Shown piece by piece: positions 52,051 through 64,000 of a DNA stretch of 64,000 nt (position 1 is its first letter; each line of letters opens with the position of its first letter). The notes beneath the pieces are model-generated. The model made no database searches and had not been told where the DNA came from. It worked only from the letters and a program-made list of their open reading frames with translations. Both the position numbers and the translations under genes were made by a program. Origin of the DNA: Ustilaginoidea virens. Lineage: Eukaryota; Ascomycota; Sordariomycetes; Hypocreales; Clavicipitaceae. The stretch is taken from the NCBI RefSeq assembly GCF_000687475.1, contig NC_057320.1, forward strand, positions 1,426,001 to 1,490,000, given 5' to 3'.

Positions 52051-54560
52051 ATTCGATAAAATCGATATAAAAAACCAGGTAAATACCCTTAGGGATATTA
52101 AGTCGGACCCTCAACCTAGGGCTACCAATACCAGGAAGCACGCCTGGTCTATACGCAGGTTATCCGGACCTCTATTGCCTTTAGCGCGGGGGTATAGCAT
52201 ACCCCCACCGCCCCCAGAGGGGTAGCGAAAGGCATCGTAAAATCCCTAGCTACAGAATAGTCAGCCTGCCTCCGTATAATTACCGGGGCCTTTAAGGCTA
52301 TACTATTAGACACCCTCGAGATTAAGGCAGCTACGCCCCCAATTAACCTCTATCTCAACTATATCTGCCAGCAGTTCCTTAAAAGAATAGAAAAGATAGG
52401 TATAACCGATAGGATTAACCGCACATTAGCAGCGGTAGCGGCAATACTCTAATACCATCGAAGGAAGGGTTACTAAAGACCCCTAGCCTATATACTATTC
52501 CCTAATCCCGATCCCGGCTAGCTCTTAGCTAAAGAGCGACTAGCAAAAGATTAGTATAACTAATAGCAGAGCAATTAGGCAGCAGTAAAGGCAAAACGCC
52601 CCTAGCGTAAGACCCTAATAGCCGAAAGGGCACCAGACTTCTAATCTATAGCAAAAATAACCTAACTATACGAAGGTCTATAAAAGTATAAATCGGCGAT
52701 ACTTACCTAACTCTATACGGAAAAAATCGGCCTTAACTCCTTCCTCTGCCTCTAATGAGTTCCCTTAATACTATTACCTCTCTACTACTATAGGGAAGGC
52801 CCAGAAGACCTTTACTATATTATCCTCTCTTATCTAAAGTACTATAGATAAAGGTATATACTCCTCGGGCCTAGTCCTAGCCCTAGCTTACTTCACGACT
52901 AATATAATATATTTATTATATTTGATAAACTATACTTTATATAAACAATCGCTTGCTAGATGCTTAGTATCGACCGATTTAACTAATTCCGGCTTGCTTA
53001 ATCCCTCTAATATAATATAGCCAGAGGCGCCACTAAATACCCCTATATAGCCCCCGCATAATATTTATAATAATTCTATAGTAGGAACGAGGTGCACTAG
53101 GAATAAGTAAATCTTTTAGGCCCTGCGGGCCGAAACTAGTTAATAGTTATTATATTAGCAATAGGGGCACTCTCCCCCCCCTCCCCCCCCCCGCCCTCCC
53201 TACTACTCTCCCCCCCCTTATCCCTAATCTACTCCCCCTCTAAAGCCCCCTCCCCCCCCTCTTAGGCTAGGAAAACCTATAATAATATAGCAATATCCTT
53301 TTAGGCGCGGGCCTATTATTCTAAGGTAAAGACCTTCCTCTCTTTAAGGTCTAATATCTCCCGGGTTGCCCTAGGAGTGCTAAGGCCCCCTATTACTGCC
53401 GCTACTGCTACTACCGCCGCCCGACTATACCCCTGAGAGGCAGATGCCTATTTAGCCCTCTACTAAAGGGCCTTATAGTCGTCTACCTAAAGCCAAAGAT
53501 AGTCAGCTAGTAGCCTATACCGCATATAAATCGAAAACGCACCTCTATCCCCCTAGTAATAGTCTCTTATGCATCTAAGAGCTTTTATACCGGGACCCGG
53601 TTCCTAAAGGTCCTCTCTAGGGGTATATATATCTTGCCTATAAGGGTATAGGGATAGTAGGCCGTACCGGTCCCTACCTATATCAGCTTCGCTAGAGAGC
53701 GGGTATAATCCGGTCTATACCTTATTGATTGCGGTATTAATACTCGGGATCCTCTAAGCGTATTAGATATAGCCTATAAGGCCATATATATAGTTCTCCG
53801 GGCTATATTATAAAGGTCAGCTATAATCCCACTGCATATAAGACCTATACTCACCCCTTTATCTAGTATCGCCGACCGCTTAGGCATTTTCGCTATTATT
53901 ATTTTTATTATTGCTAGTATTATTATTATTGCTATTGTCGCTACTACTGCTGCCGTACTACTAATAGGGTTAGCACTAGCCTTATACTGCAATAGAGGGG
54001 TTATTATATACCTTAAAATTAGCGCTATAAAGGAAAAGAAGAAAAGAAGAAAAGACACTAAATTAAAGGGTATTACTAACCTATATACTAATATAATACT
54101 TAAGGCCGCCCGCTTTAACCTTTAGAATTAGCTTACTTCCTCTTCCGACCTAAAAATTGATATATACCGAGAAGCGCCTAGGCCACTATAGATATACGCC
54201 TAGCGAGAATACGCCTGCTATAAGCGTATTGCTAGCCCTACCCCCCTGGCTTTACCCTCCTCTCACTTCTCACCCGATAAGATTACTAACCTAGACCTAA
54301 TATTCTAGGACTTCTCGCTCGCACTCTTCCTATATAATACCGCTAGATATAGTCCTAAGCGGTTATGCACCCTATTCTTTTACATACTAGATACCCGCCG
54401 CCCCTAATGTAGGGCGATAAAAAGTAGAAATCAAAAAAGTAAGAAGGGTTTTCCTCCTAGCTACTAGGTTTTTCCCTTTCCGAATTATCTATATAGAAGT
54501 ACTAAATAGGTTATTTAGCTTTAAATAGCCTCTAGCGTAATTTAATAATAATATTAAGTC
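52050..54560 (+). mobile_element. LINE-like 3' half, plus strand
   Basis: The longest 3' copy. ORF2 C terminus (PRGVAKGIVKSLATE near 52210; a KIGLNSFLC segment near 52720) is followed by a pyrimidine-rich tract (about 53170-53270) and the tail GCGTAATTTAATAATAAT at 54535-54560. An antisense ORF runs 54058-53774 with N-terminal hydrophobic residues and MPKRSAILDKGVSIGL inside it. It is 5'-truncated and abuts Gypsy sequence on the right. Confidence 0.65.
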
Positions 54561-56849
54561 GGATAGTAAGTAGGGATAGGATAGTAATAATAGTATATTT
54601 AATAGAGATTTAGTTAAGCTTTTTATAAAGGCGGTTTATTTTAATATTCTTTAGGCTAAGCTATATACGGTTTCTAACCTGGAAATACTCCGCTAGGCAG
54701 TATAAATAGTTTATTGCATCCTATTATCGTTATTATGCGAAAGTAATAGTAGCTTAGGCTAATTCCCCTCCCTTTTGGAGGTTAGCTAGGAAGAGAGCTG
54801 CCTGCCCTTTTAGTATCTTTAAGCTTAATATTACTTCTAAGGCCGGTATAATAGTTAGTATATCGAACCTATTAAAGAGTCGGTTTAGGCTAAACCTTAT
54901 TACTAATAATGTCTGGTTATTTAGGGCGAATTGGTATACTATAAGGTGCTTAGGCTAATTGTATTAGTTAAAGGAGACTATAATACGGAGGATAGCTTAA
55001 ACCTTTTAGTTTATTCGTTCTATATTACTATTAGTTTAAGGGTAGTATATAGTCGAGAGGAGTTATTTAGTCCTAATTGCCTTATAAAGTATCGTTTAGA
55101 ATTATCCTACCTAATCCAAGCCTCTATCGCTAATAATCTCGTTAGGGAATCTATAGAAGCGCTATTAGTATTATTAGAATCGCTCTATATACTCTTCGGC
55201 TATTATAAAGTATATCGCCTCTAGCTAAATATACTTCAATAAGCGGTCGGTAATTACTATAAGGAAGCATAGGTTAGAAGAGTTATAGGTAGGGAGGTCT
55301 ATTATAAAGTCTACTAATATTTGCGACTAGAAACGGTCTAGGATCGGTAAAGGCTATAGTAGACCCTATTATAGCTAACGGCTTTTATATACCCTATAGT
55401 ATCGATAGTTCCGAATAAACCTTACTACCTTAGATAATATATTATCGAAATAATAATCCTATTATAGCAATTAGAAGGTAGTATTCTTCCCTAGGTGACC
55501 TACTGTAGGCGAGTTATAGCACCGTTGAATTACCGTTATAGTTAGGGGCTCGAACGATAGGAGCTATAATTATCCCCGGTAAAGTAGTATATTATATGCA
55601 TTTAGGGTATAATCTATAATTTATTCCTATATTGCTGCCTCTATAGGGAATTATCGCTCTTTATTTGCTACTACTATTTATTATACTTAATATATACTAT
55701 TTTTGGATATCGCTTAATCCTAAAGAGCCTAAAGGTAAGTATTAGTAAAGATATGCAGGCCATAAGGTAGAGTAACCTCTAAATCTAAAGTTAGGGTCTT
55801 AATGCCTTCTATCTTATCTATATCGAGTGCTAAAATAGATAGTAGTTTTAGGATCTAGCCGATTTATAGCTCTGCCCTATCTGCCTTTTATTCCTATTAA
55901 GAAAGCGTATTAAGGCATTAGGCTTATAATCCTAGCTTATACTAAAGATAGAAATTAAAAAGCGCTAAAGTCTTAGTCTATTAGGCTTATCACTTAGATA
56001 TTTCTTATAGTCTAGCGAAGTACTTTAAGTTTTTATAATCGATAAGGATAATAAAGGGGGAGGCTATTAAGCGGAGTTCTACTAACTACGCCTTAAGGCA
56101 AAAGATAATAGCGAGGAGTTCCTTATTATATATAATATAGTTCCATTCCGCATCTAATAAGTAAGCGGAATAGTATATAATAGGGTAGAATATGCTATCC
56201 TCCCCAACTTACGATAGATAGCTACTAAAGGCTATATTAGAACTATCTGCCTTAAGGACCGTCTCCTTATTAGGGTCCTATTAGGTAAAAACTAGAGATA
56301 ATATAAAGCACTGCTTAAGCGCTTAGAATACTACTTTTTTTTTATCTGACTATTAGAATAGAACCCCTTTCTTTATTAATTTAACTAAAGGGTTGATAAG
56401 GCAGGAGAAGTCTAGGATAAAGTCGCAGTAGAAATTAGCAAAACTAAGAAAACTATAAACGCCTTTTAATTTCGTAGGTGCTTTTTAGTTCTAGATAGCC
56501 TTAATCTTTTTAAGGTTTAGATAGATTTCTTTTCTGGCTATTACGATATATCCTAAGTACCAGACCTCCTTTATTATGAAGTTATACTTATTAAGATCTA
56601 AATTTAAGCTAGCCTTTTATAATTATCGAAAGACTTTCTTAATGCGCCTTATATAGTCCGCCTTTAATCCCCTAATATAAATTAAAATGTCGTCGAAATA
56701 TGCAGTTATAAAGTCTCTTAGTATATTCCCTAAGGCCTTATTAATATATCTTTAAAAGATCGTAGGGGCCCCAGTTAGGCTAAATAGTATAATAAGCTAT
56801 TTAAATAGTCTAAATCGTATATAGAATACAGTTAAGTATTCATCGCCTT
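54561..56849 (-). mobile_element. Gypsy RT, RNase H and integrase (minus strand)
   Basis: The minus strand from right to left reads: RT end and connection (ANFYCDFILDFS near 56430), RNase H (about 56340-56000) and integrase (IISDRGLD near 55130). Many stops are present. It is the 3' part of the Gypsy copy that hosts Copia-2. It provides the uninterrupted sequence (near 56597) for the Copia-1 target site. Confidence 0.75.
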
Positions 56850-57670
56850 TATTGCAATTCTTAAGGTCACTATAAAGCAAAGCCTTACTAGCTAGCTAGA
56901 TGGCACAAGACTGTCTGCGACCTGTGAACTAATCTTAGTATAAATACTAGATTTTTCACCAAGTCCTAAGACTATACAAGTGCTATAAAGCAGGGCAAGT
57001 GTAAAGGCAAGGCAAATATAAGATAACCAGAAACGCAGGGAAGGTGGAAGTTAAGAGGCATATAGTGCATTAACAGACTCGATTGTGCTACCCTTCTGCT
57101 ATCTAGAAAGAAGGGGGAAAGCTATCCTATATATACACGAAGGAGGGGTGGGCCCAGGCATCCAGGGAAGCCAGTAAGAGGGCTCCCCGTAATGCTCGCT
57201 ATAATACGTCAGCAACCCCGCTATATCCGACCTTTCCAACCACCCTAACCACCGCACTAGTAATTAGTCACCACGCTAGTGACTAACTACCACACTAGTG
57301 GACTAGCCACCACGCTAGTAGGCCGCCACCACGCTAGTAGGCAACCACGCTAATTTAGCAATGCCACACCACGCTAGTAGGCCGCCACCACGCTAGTAGG
57401 CAACCACGCTAATTTAGCAATGCCACACCACGCTAGTAGGCCGCCACCACGCTAGTAGGCAACCACGCTAATTTAGCAATGCCACACCTTTTCAACAAGG
57501 CCTACCTTACTTGATATACAGTAAATAATCCACTGAAAATCCTTAAGGTAAAAGGCAAAGGCCTAAGGTAATACTACCATAAGTCCAAGAGGCGGTATAA
57601 GGGCCAGAAGGTTAGTAGGCCAGTAGGGCATAAGGCCAGCAGCCTAGTAGGCTACTATAGGATTTTAACA
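56850..57670 (-). repeat. Copia-2 3' LTR with 59-bp tandem repeats
   Basis: 821 bp, on the minus strand TGTTAAAA...CAATA. It contains three tandem 59-bp units (starts near 57321, 57380 and 57439) built from CCACGCTAGTAGG-like blocks. The polypurine tract AGAGGGGG lies just inside at 57671-57680 on the minus strand. Confidence 0.92.
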
Positions 57671-57797
57671 CCCCCTCTGATTAGCTACTGTAATAGCAAG
57701 CTAATCGTCGTATAAAGGATAGTGAAAGAAAATGCAATAAAAGTGCTAAGGAAAAACATAGGAAAAACCTTAGTAAGTTAATATAAGTTAGTATAAG

Positions 57798-60779
57798 TTA
57801 GCAGGCCCTAAGACCTAGTAACTCGCGGAACCTAGTAAATTTAGGGCCCGGCAGTGGCTTCGTAAGACCATCAGCAGGCATACTATTAGTAGGTAAGTAG
57901 GTAATTTTAACCAAGCCCAGCTGTGCTTGCTCCCTAATATACCGGAATTTTAATAGTGTATGCTTAGTGCGAGCATGCTGGTTAGGGTCATTAGAATTCG
58001 AAATAGAGCCCTGATTATCGCAGTATAACGGTATAGGGCGTAAAATATCGATTTCCAGCTCCTTATAAAGGTTAGAAAGCCACTGTACCTCACGGATAGT
58101 CTCAAGTAATGCATCAGATTCAGCTTCTAAAGTAGATAATACTACTAAAGAGGCTCGCTTGGAACGCTAGCTAATAGGACCACTATTAATAGTAGTTAAG
58201 AAGCCTCTAGTAGATTTAAAGGTTTCTTTACAGCCAGCAAAATCGCTATCAGAATAAGCGGTTATAATAGGCTGTTGATTGCTTTTAGTAAAGCAAATAG
58301 CTAGGTTCTCAGTGCCTTTAAGGTAGCTAAAGCTGCCTTTCGCAGCATTTAAATGCACATTAGTTGCCTTAGACATAAACCGAGAAAGGTATTGGGTAGG
58401 AAATGCTAGGTCGGGCCTAGTCATCATTATAAGCCACATTATAGTGCCAGTAAGGCTCTGATAAAGGCTCTGATCAGTAGGGCTAAGGTCTTTTCCACTA
58501 GATTTATTTAGAATCCCTAGTTGAAGTGGAATTAGCTGAGGTTTAGTATCCTGTAGACCGAATTTAGCTAGGACCTCTGCTATAAATTGGGCTTGGTGTA
58601 GCCACAATAGACCTTCCTTCTTATTTCGTATAATTTGTACGCCTAGGAAAAAGGAAGCCGGACCGCGGTCTTCTATAGTATAGATCTTATAAAATTTCCT
58701 TTTTAGCTGGTTAATATAAGTTATATTTGGACCAACTAATAGGCAATCGTCAACATAGGTGACGATAAAGGTGCTGGTTTGCTTATTATAAAAGACGGCA
58801 GCATCAAAAGCTAAAGGTAAAAAACCTTTACTAGAAATCAGGTCTTTTAGCCGGTGTTGCCATTTGCGGGGTGCTTATTTTAGCCCGTATAGGGCCTTCT
58901 TTAGTAAGATAGCTTGCTTAATAGAAGGGTTAAATCCAGCTTCTTTAAGCAAAGTTAGTAGCCGTTGGCGCTGTATATTAGACCAAAGCTTGCTATCAGT
59001 TAGTAAACTTTCCGTAAATTCAAGGAATCCATCAGGAATATCTATATAAATAGTCTCAGAAAGTTCGCTATTTAGAAAGGCGCCTATAAAGTCTTCTGAC
59101 TTAGGAAGGTAATCCACGGTGGCATTAGTATTAGTAATATTATCCGGGGTAGCATTAGTAATGCTAGTAAAATTAGTAGGGTCCGGCATGCTTTCTAGGT
59201 CATCCGGTATAGCATTAGTGCTAGTAATGCTAGTAAGGTTAGCAGAGTTAGTAGGGTCAGGAATGCTTTCTAGGTCATCTAGTAAAATAGCAGGTTCTTT
59301 ACTGCTAAATACCCCCGCTGAACCTGTATTTTGCCCTTTGTGAAAGTCTCCTTCTAGGCCACTAGAAATAGGGCCTATACCTTCATTTTGATGGATAAAG
59401 GTAATAAAGGTTGTTTTAGTAATAACCTTCTTCTTTAGAAGGTAGATAAGGTAGGTATTAGCATAGGTCTTTTTAAGTAGCTGAATACCTATATGCCCTA
59501 GCCGTATATGCCAAATGCCGGCTAATTGTAATAGCTTCTGATATTCTGTATCAGCAGCTATAAGGGCAGGAGTAGGGCTAGTAGCCACTACAGGATTTTC
59601 GCTAGTCGTAATAGCGGGATTTTCGCTAGTTGTAATAGCGGGATTTTCGCTAGTCGTAATAGCGGGAGAGTTAGTAGTAGGGCTGGTAGCCTCTATAGGG
59701 TCTTCGCTAGTTGTGGTAGCGGGCTGGTTAGTAGTAGGGCTAGTAGCCTCTATAGGTTCCTTACTAGTCGCAGTAGTAGGAACGGGGGTAATAGTAGTAT
59801 CCTCAGGATTACTATAATCAGCAGGGTTAGTAGGGCTGGGGACCTCTACTGATATACTATTAGTAATAGTATAATGGCTGCAAGGTTGATGCAGTAGTGA
59901 TGTGTCTATTCCTTTCTGTAGAAGGAAAAAGCCGTATTTTTCAAAATTAAAAATGCCGATGCATTTACGGCTTGCTGACTAAAGCTGATTTCTAATTAGT
60001 ACCCCTTTAGCGGCATAGTGCTTTACACCGCTAATAATGTTAATATCCAAGGTAGGAATATATAGTGCATTCTTGAGCTCTATAATACCCCATTTGGTGG
60101 GATTAACGCCCTGTAGCACAGTAAATCGTGCTGTGCCCCAACCAGTAGGGGAAATAGGGCTACCACCAGTAGTAATTACCGGCTTATCATCCTTCTCAAA
60201 ATACTGAAAAGTGGTGAAATACTTCTTATCATTTACAATATGATAAGTAGAGCCTATATCGTAAAGGAGGGCATCCTTAGGGGTCCTACCGCCTGATTTA
60301 GCACTATAGCTTATATCAGTGGATATAGTGGTAGAAGAAGAGGAATAGGATATATTAGTATCCTGGGTATTATAATTGCCTATAATAAAGGACTCGATAT
60401 TTTGCTATTTGCTGCTATTATTAGAGTCCTGTTCCTTCTTCTTTTGCTGCTTCTTTTTCCTATTATTAGTAGAATTATTCTTGCTATTATTAATAGAAGC
60501 GGCATTAATAGTAGTAGGGCTAGTAGCCTCTACAGGGTCCTTGCTGTTCATATTAGTAGGACCGGAGATAGTAGGGCTAGTAGCCTCTACTAGTTCCTTG
60601 CTAATTGTAATAGTAGGAACGTTACTATTTTGCCTACTAACTAAGCCTTGTATAAGGGTAGTTAGGGTATTCATCTGGGACTTTATATAGTCCATATCTA
60701 GCTGTAGTCGTGCAGTAAGATCAGCTTTAGAGTTGGAATCCAAAGTGGCCTTATAAGTAGAAGGCCTAGACTGTGCCAT
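57798..60779 (-). pseudogene. Copia-2 gag-protease-RT-RNase H polyprotein, four stops
   Basis: One continuous frame of 993 codons with only four premature stops: TAG at 60405-60407, 59979-59981 and 58167-58169, and TAA at 58875-58877; each is explained by one C-to-T or G-to-A change. Gag starts MAQSRPSTYKA. Protease carries YDIGSTYHI. Gag-pre-integrase is WHIRLGHIG. The integrase core is missing, as is the N-terminal part of the reverse transcriptase. The rest of RT has AFLNSEL and YVDD (near 58755). RNase H has SDSDFAGC, and the end is MPADGLTKPL. The 237-codon open stretch at 58875-59588 crosses both deletion junctions in frame. Confidence 0.9.
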
Positions 60780-61034
60780 TATAGTGGTTAAAAGTCGTTA
60801 AAAATGGTGCCAATAGCTGTAGGAACAGATGAATAACCAGCTAAATAGCTGGCAAAATAGTCGAGTAACTAGCTGGACAGCTAGTAAATATAGTGGCTAG
60901 TAGCCTACTATAAAAAGATAACCGCAGAGTATAGCGGCAGGTCTCAATATAAAAGCACAAATGCCGTAGGCGTTGTGCAAGTCCAGAATATAGCGTTAGT
61001 ATATAAGGTGCTTATGTGGTGCCGTAATATAAAG

Positions 61035-61106
61035 GTGCCGTAAGTGCCGTAGGTGCCGTAGGTGCCGTAGGTGCCGTAGGTGCCGTAGGTGCTATAGGTG
61101 CCGTAA
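61035..61106. repeat. 9-bp minisatellite GTGCCGTAG in Copia-2 leader
   Basis: Eight tandem 9-bp units with three minor variants, in the untranslated leader between primer site and gag. Related GTGCCGTA-like units are scattered from 61019 to 61345. Confidence 0.85.
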
Positions 61107-61501
61107 TATAAAAGGTGCTGTAAGTGCCGTACCAAAAGTGCTATAAGTGGAAGAGTATAACAGGTGCCGTATAGTGCAGTAGGTGTCGTGCACTAGGTGT
61201 AAAGATGTTATACAGTGGTATAGTGTGATAGATATCACACTATAAAATCCGTAGGTGCCGTAGGTTACGCCGAAAAATAACGTAAGGTTACGCTAAAAGT
61301 GCCGTGAGGTTACGCCGTAAATTGCCGTTAGGTATGCCGTTGATTGCCGCAGGGTAATACCGTAGGTAACAAAGGGTAAGCCAAAGGTAATAAGGGTAAG
61401 CCAAGGATACCAAAGGATAGCTATATTAGTAGTACTAATAAGCAAGAGAGACCAAGGGGTGAACACAAAAGAGGTAGGGTAAAAACAAAGAAGTAAGAAC
61501 C

Positions 61502-61514
61502 CGGGCTCATAACC
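61502..61514 (-). promoter_or_regulatory. Copia-2 primer-binding site
   Basis: CGGGCTCATAACC, minus strand GGTTATGAGCCCG, directly inside the 5' LTR. It is complementary to the initiator tRNA-Met anticodon stem-loop and identical to the Copia-1 site. Confidence 0.8.
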
Positions 61515-62316
61515 TATTGCAATTCTTAAGGTCACTATAAAGCAAAGCCTTACTAGCTAGCTAGATGGCACAAGACTGTCTGCGACCTGTGAACTAATCT
61601 TAGTATAAATACTAGATTTTTCACCAAGTCCTAAGACTATACAAGTGCTATAAAGCAGGGCAAGTGTAAAGGCAAGGCAAATATAAGATAACCAGAAACG
61701 CAGGGAAGGTGGAAGTTAAGAGGCATATAGTGCATTAACAGACTCGATTGTGCTACCCTTCTGCTATCTAGAAAGAAGGGGGAAAGCTATCCTATATATA
61801 CACGAAGGAGGGGTGGGCCCAGGCATCCAGGGAAGCCAGTAAGAGGGCTCCCCGTAATGCTCGCTATAATACGTCAGCAACCCCGCTATATCCGACCTTT
61901 CCAACCACCCTAACCACCGCACTAGTAATTAGTCACCACGCTAGTGACTAACTACCACACTAGTGGACTAGCCACCACGCTAGTAGGCCACCATGCTAAT
62001 TTAGCAATGCCACACCACGCTAGTAGGCCGCCACCACGCTAGTAGGCAACCACGCTAATTTAGCAATGCCACACCACGCTAGTAGGCCGCCACCACGCTA
62101 GTAGGCAACCACGCTAATTTAGCAATGCCACACCTTTTCAACAAGGCCTACCTTACTTGATATACAGTAAATAATCCACTGAAAATCCTTAAGGTAAAAG
62201 GCAAAGGCCTAAGGTAATACTACCATAAGTCCAAGAGGCGGTATAAGGGCCAGAAGGTTAGTAGGCCAGTAGGGCATAAGGCCAGCAGCCTAGTAGGCTA
62301 CTATAGGATTTTAACA
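61515..62316 (-). repeat. Copia-2 5' LTR
   Basis: 802 bp. It is identical by eye to the other LTR apart from a 19-bp deletion and one C-to-T change in the first 59-bp unit (near 61989). Confidence 0.92.
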
Positions 62317-62321
62317 GCCTT
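62317..62321. repeat. Target-site duplication GCCTT, right
   Basis: GCCTT matches 56845-56849 on the other side of Copia-2. Confidence 0.88.
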
Positions 62322-64000
62322 CTATAATATATATCTTATAGAACGCTATATATATATTAACTTTAGTAAACTATTTCGCCTAGGATAGGGATCGTAAGGT
62401 CTCTTTAATTAAGGGGAGGGGGTATTAGTCTTAGGCTATAACTTTATTAAGGGCCCGATAATCGATATAAAAACGCTACCTATTATTCCCTTTTTTAGCT
62501 AATAGGACTAATACTGCTACCGATAAGGAGCTTACTTAAATCTATCTTTTATTTATTAGGTTAATTACTTATCTCTAAACTTTAAGTAATTAGTCTCGTG
62601 GTATATTATATAATAAGCCCTAAGGTAGGTCTGGCTAGCTCTTATCTATAGTCTTTTTGAGCCGGATATAGTAGTCTAATATACCCTAGTATAAAGGGAG
62701 ATTAAAAGCCTTCTCCTTATTAAAAAGGTTGGCGAATTCCTATAATTTTATTAAGAGTACCTATGGCTCCTATAGTTATAGGGCGGAGTCTTAATAAGGT
62801 AGTAGTATAACGCAGAGGATACATATTATCTCCTATAAGTTTATCGCAATAAAAGAAATCGACTAGTCCCTAGAGTATTTTGCCTATTTTAGTATACTAT
62901 AGAAGATTAAGCTAAAGATATTTATCGCAGTTAGACCCTATCGTCTTTTTATTAATTCCTTAACGATAAGGCTACCTATTAATCCGATCTTTAATTAGTG
63001 CCGCTTTGCCTATAGTATAATATTATAGTGCTTTATTTAAGGCATCCTAAGGATAATATCGCAGGTAAGGCCCGGGATAATGTAAAGTATAACTATAGAT
63101 AGCTATCTATCGATATCAATCGCTATATAGATAATATAGATAATAAAGGAATATATCACCTTATATTCTCCTAAACGGCTCTAAATATCTACTGCTATTC
63201 CGATTTCCCTATATTATAGTAGGCGGATAGGTTAGAGGCCTAACTATTATACTATCTTTTCGCTTATAGCGCTATAGCAGTTATATCCCAAATCAATTAA
63301 GGTATTAATAAAGGTATAGGATTTATATAAGATTAGTACTAAAAAAGGGTATTTATCTATTTATTCTATAATTTCTTTTAATTCCTTTTATAATCGGGCC
63401 GGGGTTTATATATATATTTTAAGCCCTCTAATAAGATTAGGTTTAAAGGCTATTCTTTTTCCTAATCTTTATCGCTATTTTTAACCTCTATGACTCGTAA
63501 GTCTAATAAGGCCACTTTAACTATATCTAGCTAAATTACTAATAATAGGTGGTATATATTCTTCTGATACTTAGAAAAGCCGCATTAAAGATAAAGACCT
63601 TTCTTCCTATATTTTTTATATCGTTCTATAGAGACCTATATCGCTCTAAATGGATTACCTTTTAAGTCTAACTTATTAATGCCTAATATTTATATATCGC
63701 CTTCAGAATCCTAGGTATAGGTTAATTAGGAATAGGCCAAGCCCGGTTAGTAGTTAATAGTTAGGCTAGTCTTAATATCGATAGTAATTTATTGGTAGCA
63801 GTCTACCGCTAAGTAGTAATTATAACAGGAGACCCTAAGGCTAATAATTTTATTAGCTATATAAGTATTAAGCACTAATTGGAGATATTCTAGCTTAACT
63901 TCCTTAGGCTAACCAAAACCGCCTATAAGCGTAAGTTTTTCCTTAAATCGTATAAAGAAGGCGGTAAAAGGTTCCTTCGGGCGTTAGCATAAAGAGTGCT
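62322..64000 (-). mobile_element. Gypsy pol/gag region (minus strand), runs off window
   Basis: Matches 10148 to about 11840 with many transitions. It is the 5' portion of the Gypsy copy that hosts Copia-2; gag and the 5' LTR would lie beyond 64000. Frames are broken and CA/TG are depleted. Confidence 0.68.

Larger units (their letters stand above)
56850..62316 (-). mobile_element. Copia LTR retrotransposon (Copia-2), young, integrase-deleted
   Basis: 5467 bp on the minus strand with LTRs 56850-57670 and 61515-62316. GCCTT target duplications lie at 56845-56849 and 62317-62321; the empty site is readable near 10152 in the other Gypsy copy. LTRs compared by eye differ only by one 19-bp indel and one C/T change inside the tandem array, so insertion is recent. 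CA and TG are plentiful, so RIP is light. The primer site and polypurine tract are intact, but the integrase core is deleted. Confidence 0.95.

Noticed and set aside
57301..57480. Regular 59-bp direct repeats resembling a CRISPR array
   Set aside because: The units are contiguous without unique spacers, lie inside a retrotransposon LTR, and the organism is a eukaryote.

Overview
The window comes from a filamentous ascomycete (Pezizomycotina). Nine genes have short introns of 47-98 nt with GT..AG ends, most with a CTRAY-like branch site. They encode fungal FKS1, Atg4, Jjj1, Sqs1, an Str2-type cystathionine gamma-synthase, an SPX-RING protein, H2A ending SQEL, H2B and Kgd2. A gene island (about 13.2-37.8 kb) sits between two repeat deserts that carry the mark of repeat-induced point mutation (RIP): CpA and TpG are almost gone, TpA is abundant, and former ORFs are cut mainly by TAG and TAA.

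Layout. 1-13.2 kb: minus-strand Gypsy-type copies with about 250-bp LTRs; one is split by a 7.5-kb RIP-damaged Copia element (2379-9900) with a 5-bp target duplication. 13.7-36.8 kb: FKS1 (+), cystathionine gamma-synthase (+), SPX-RING protein (-), JJJ1 (+), ATG4 (-), a doubtful small ORF (+), SQS1 (+), divergent H2B (-)/H2A (+), and KGD2 (+). 37.8-56.8 kb: nested LTRs, Gypsy gag/integrase pieces, LINE-like fragments and an unknown repeat ORF. 56.85-62.3 kb: a young minus-strand Copia element inside another Gypsy copy, which runs off the right edge.

The genes are housekeeping functions rather than one pathway: cell-wall glucan synthesis, sulfur amino-acid synthesis, phosphate-linked ubiquitin signalling, ribosome biogenesis (JJJ1, SQS1), autophagy, chromatin and the TCA cycle.

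The most notable points are: (1) FKS1 carries Tyr, Val and Phe at the positions equivalent to yeast F639, P647 and W695, which predicts native echinocandin insensitivity; (2) the young Copia element has near-identical LTRs yet lacks the integrase core, with its reading frame preserved across the deletions; (3) the SPX-RING protein ends in a CaaX-type CVIM; (4) a conserved ORF lies antisense in the 3' part of a LINE-like family; (5) a small insertion in the desert shows no RIP and carries a perfect hairpin. I did not see a clearly new multi-gene system. All gene models come from reading splice sites and family conservation by eye.
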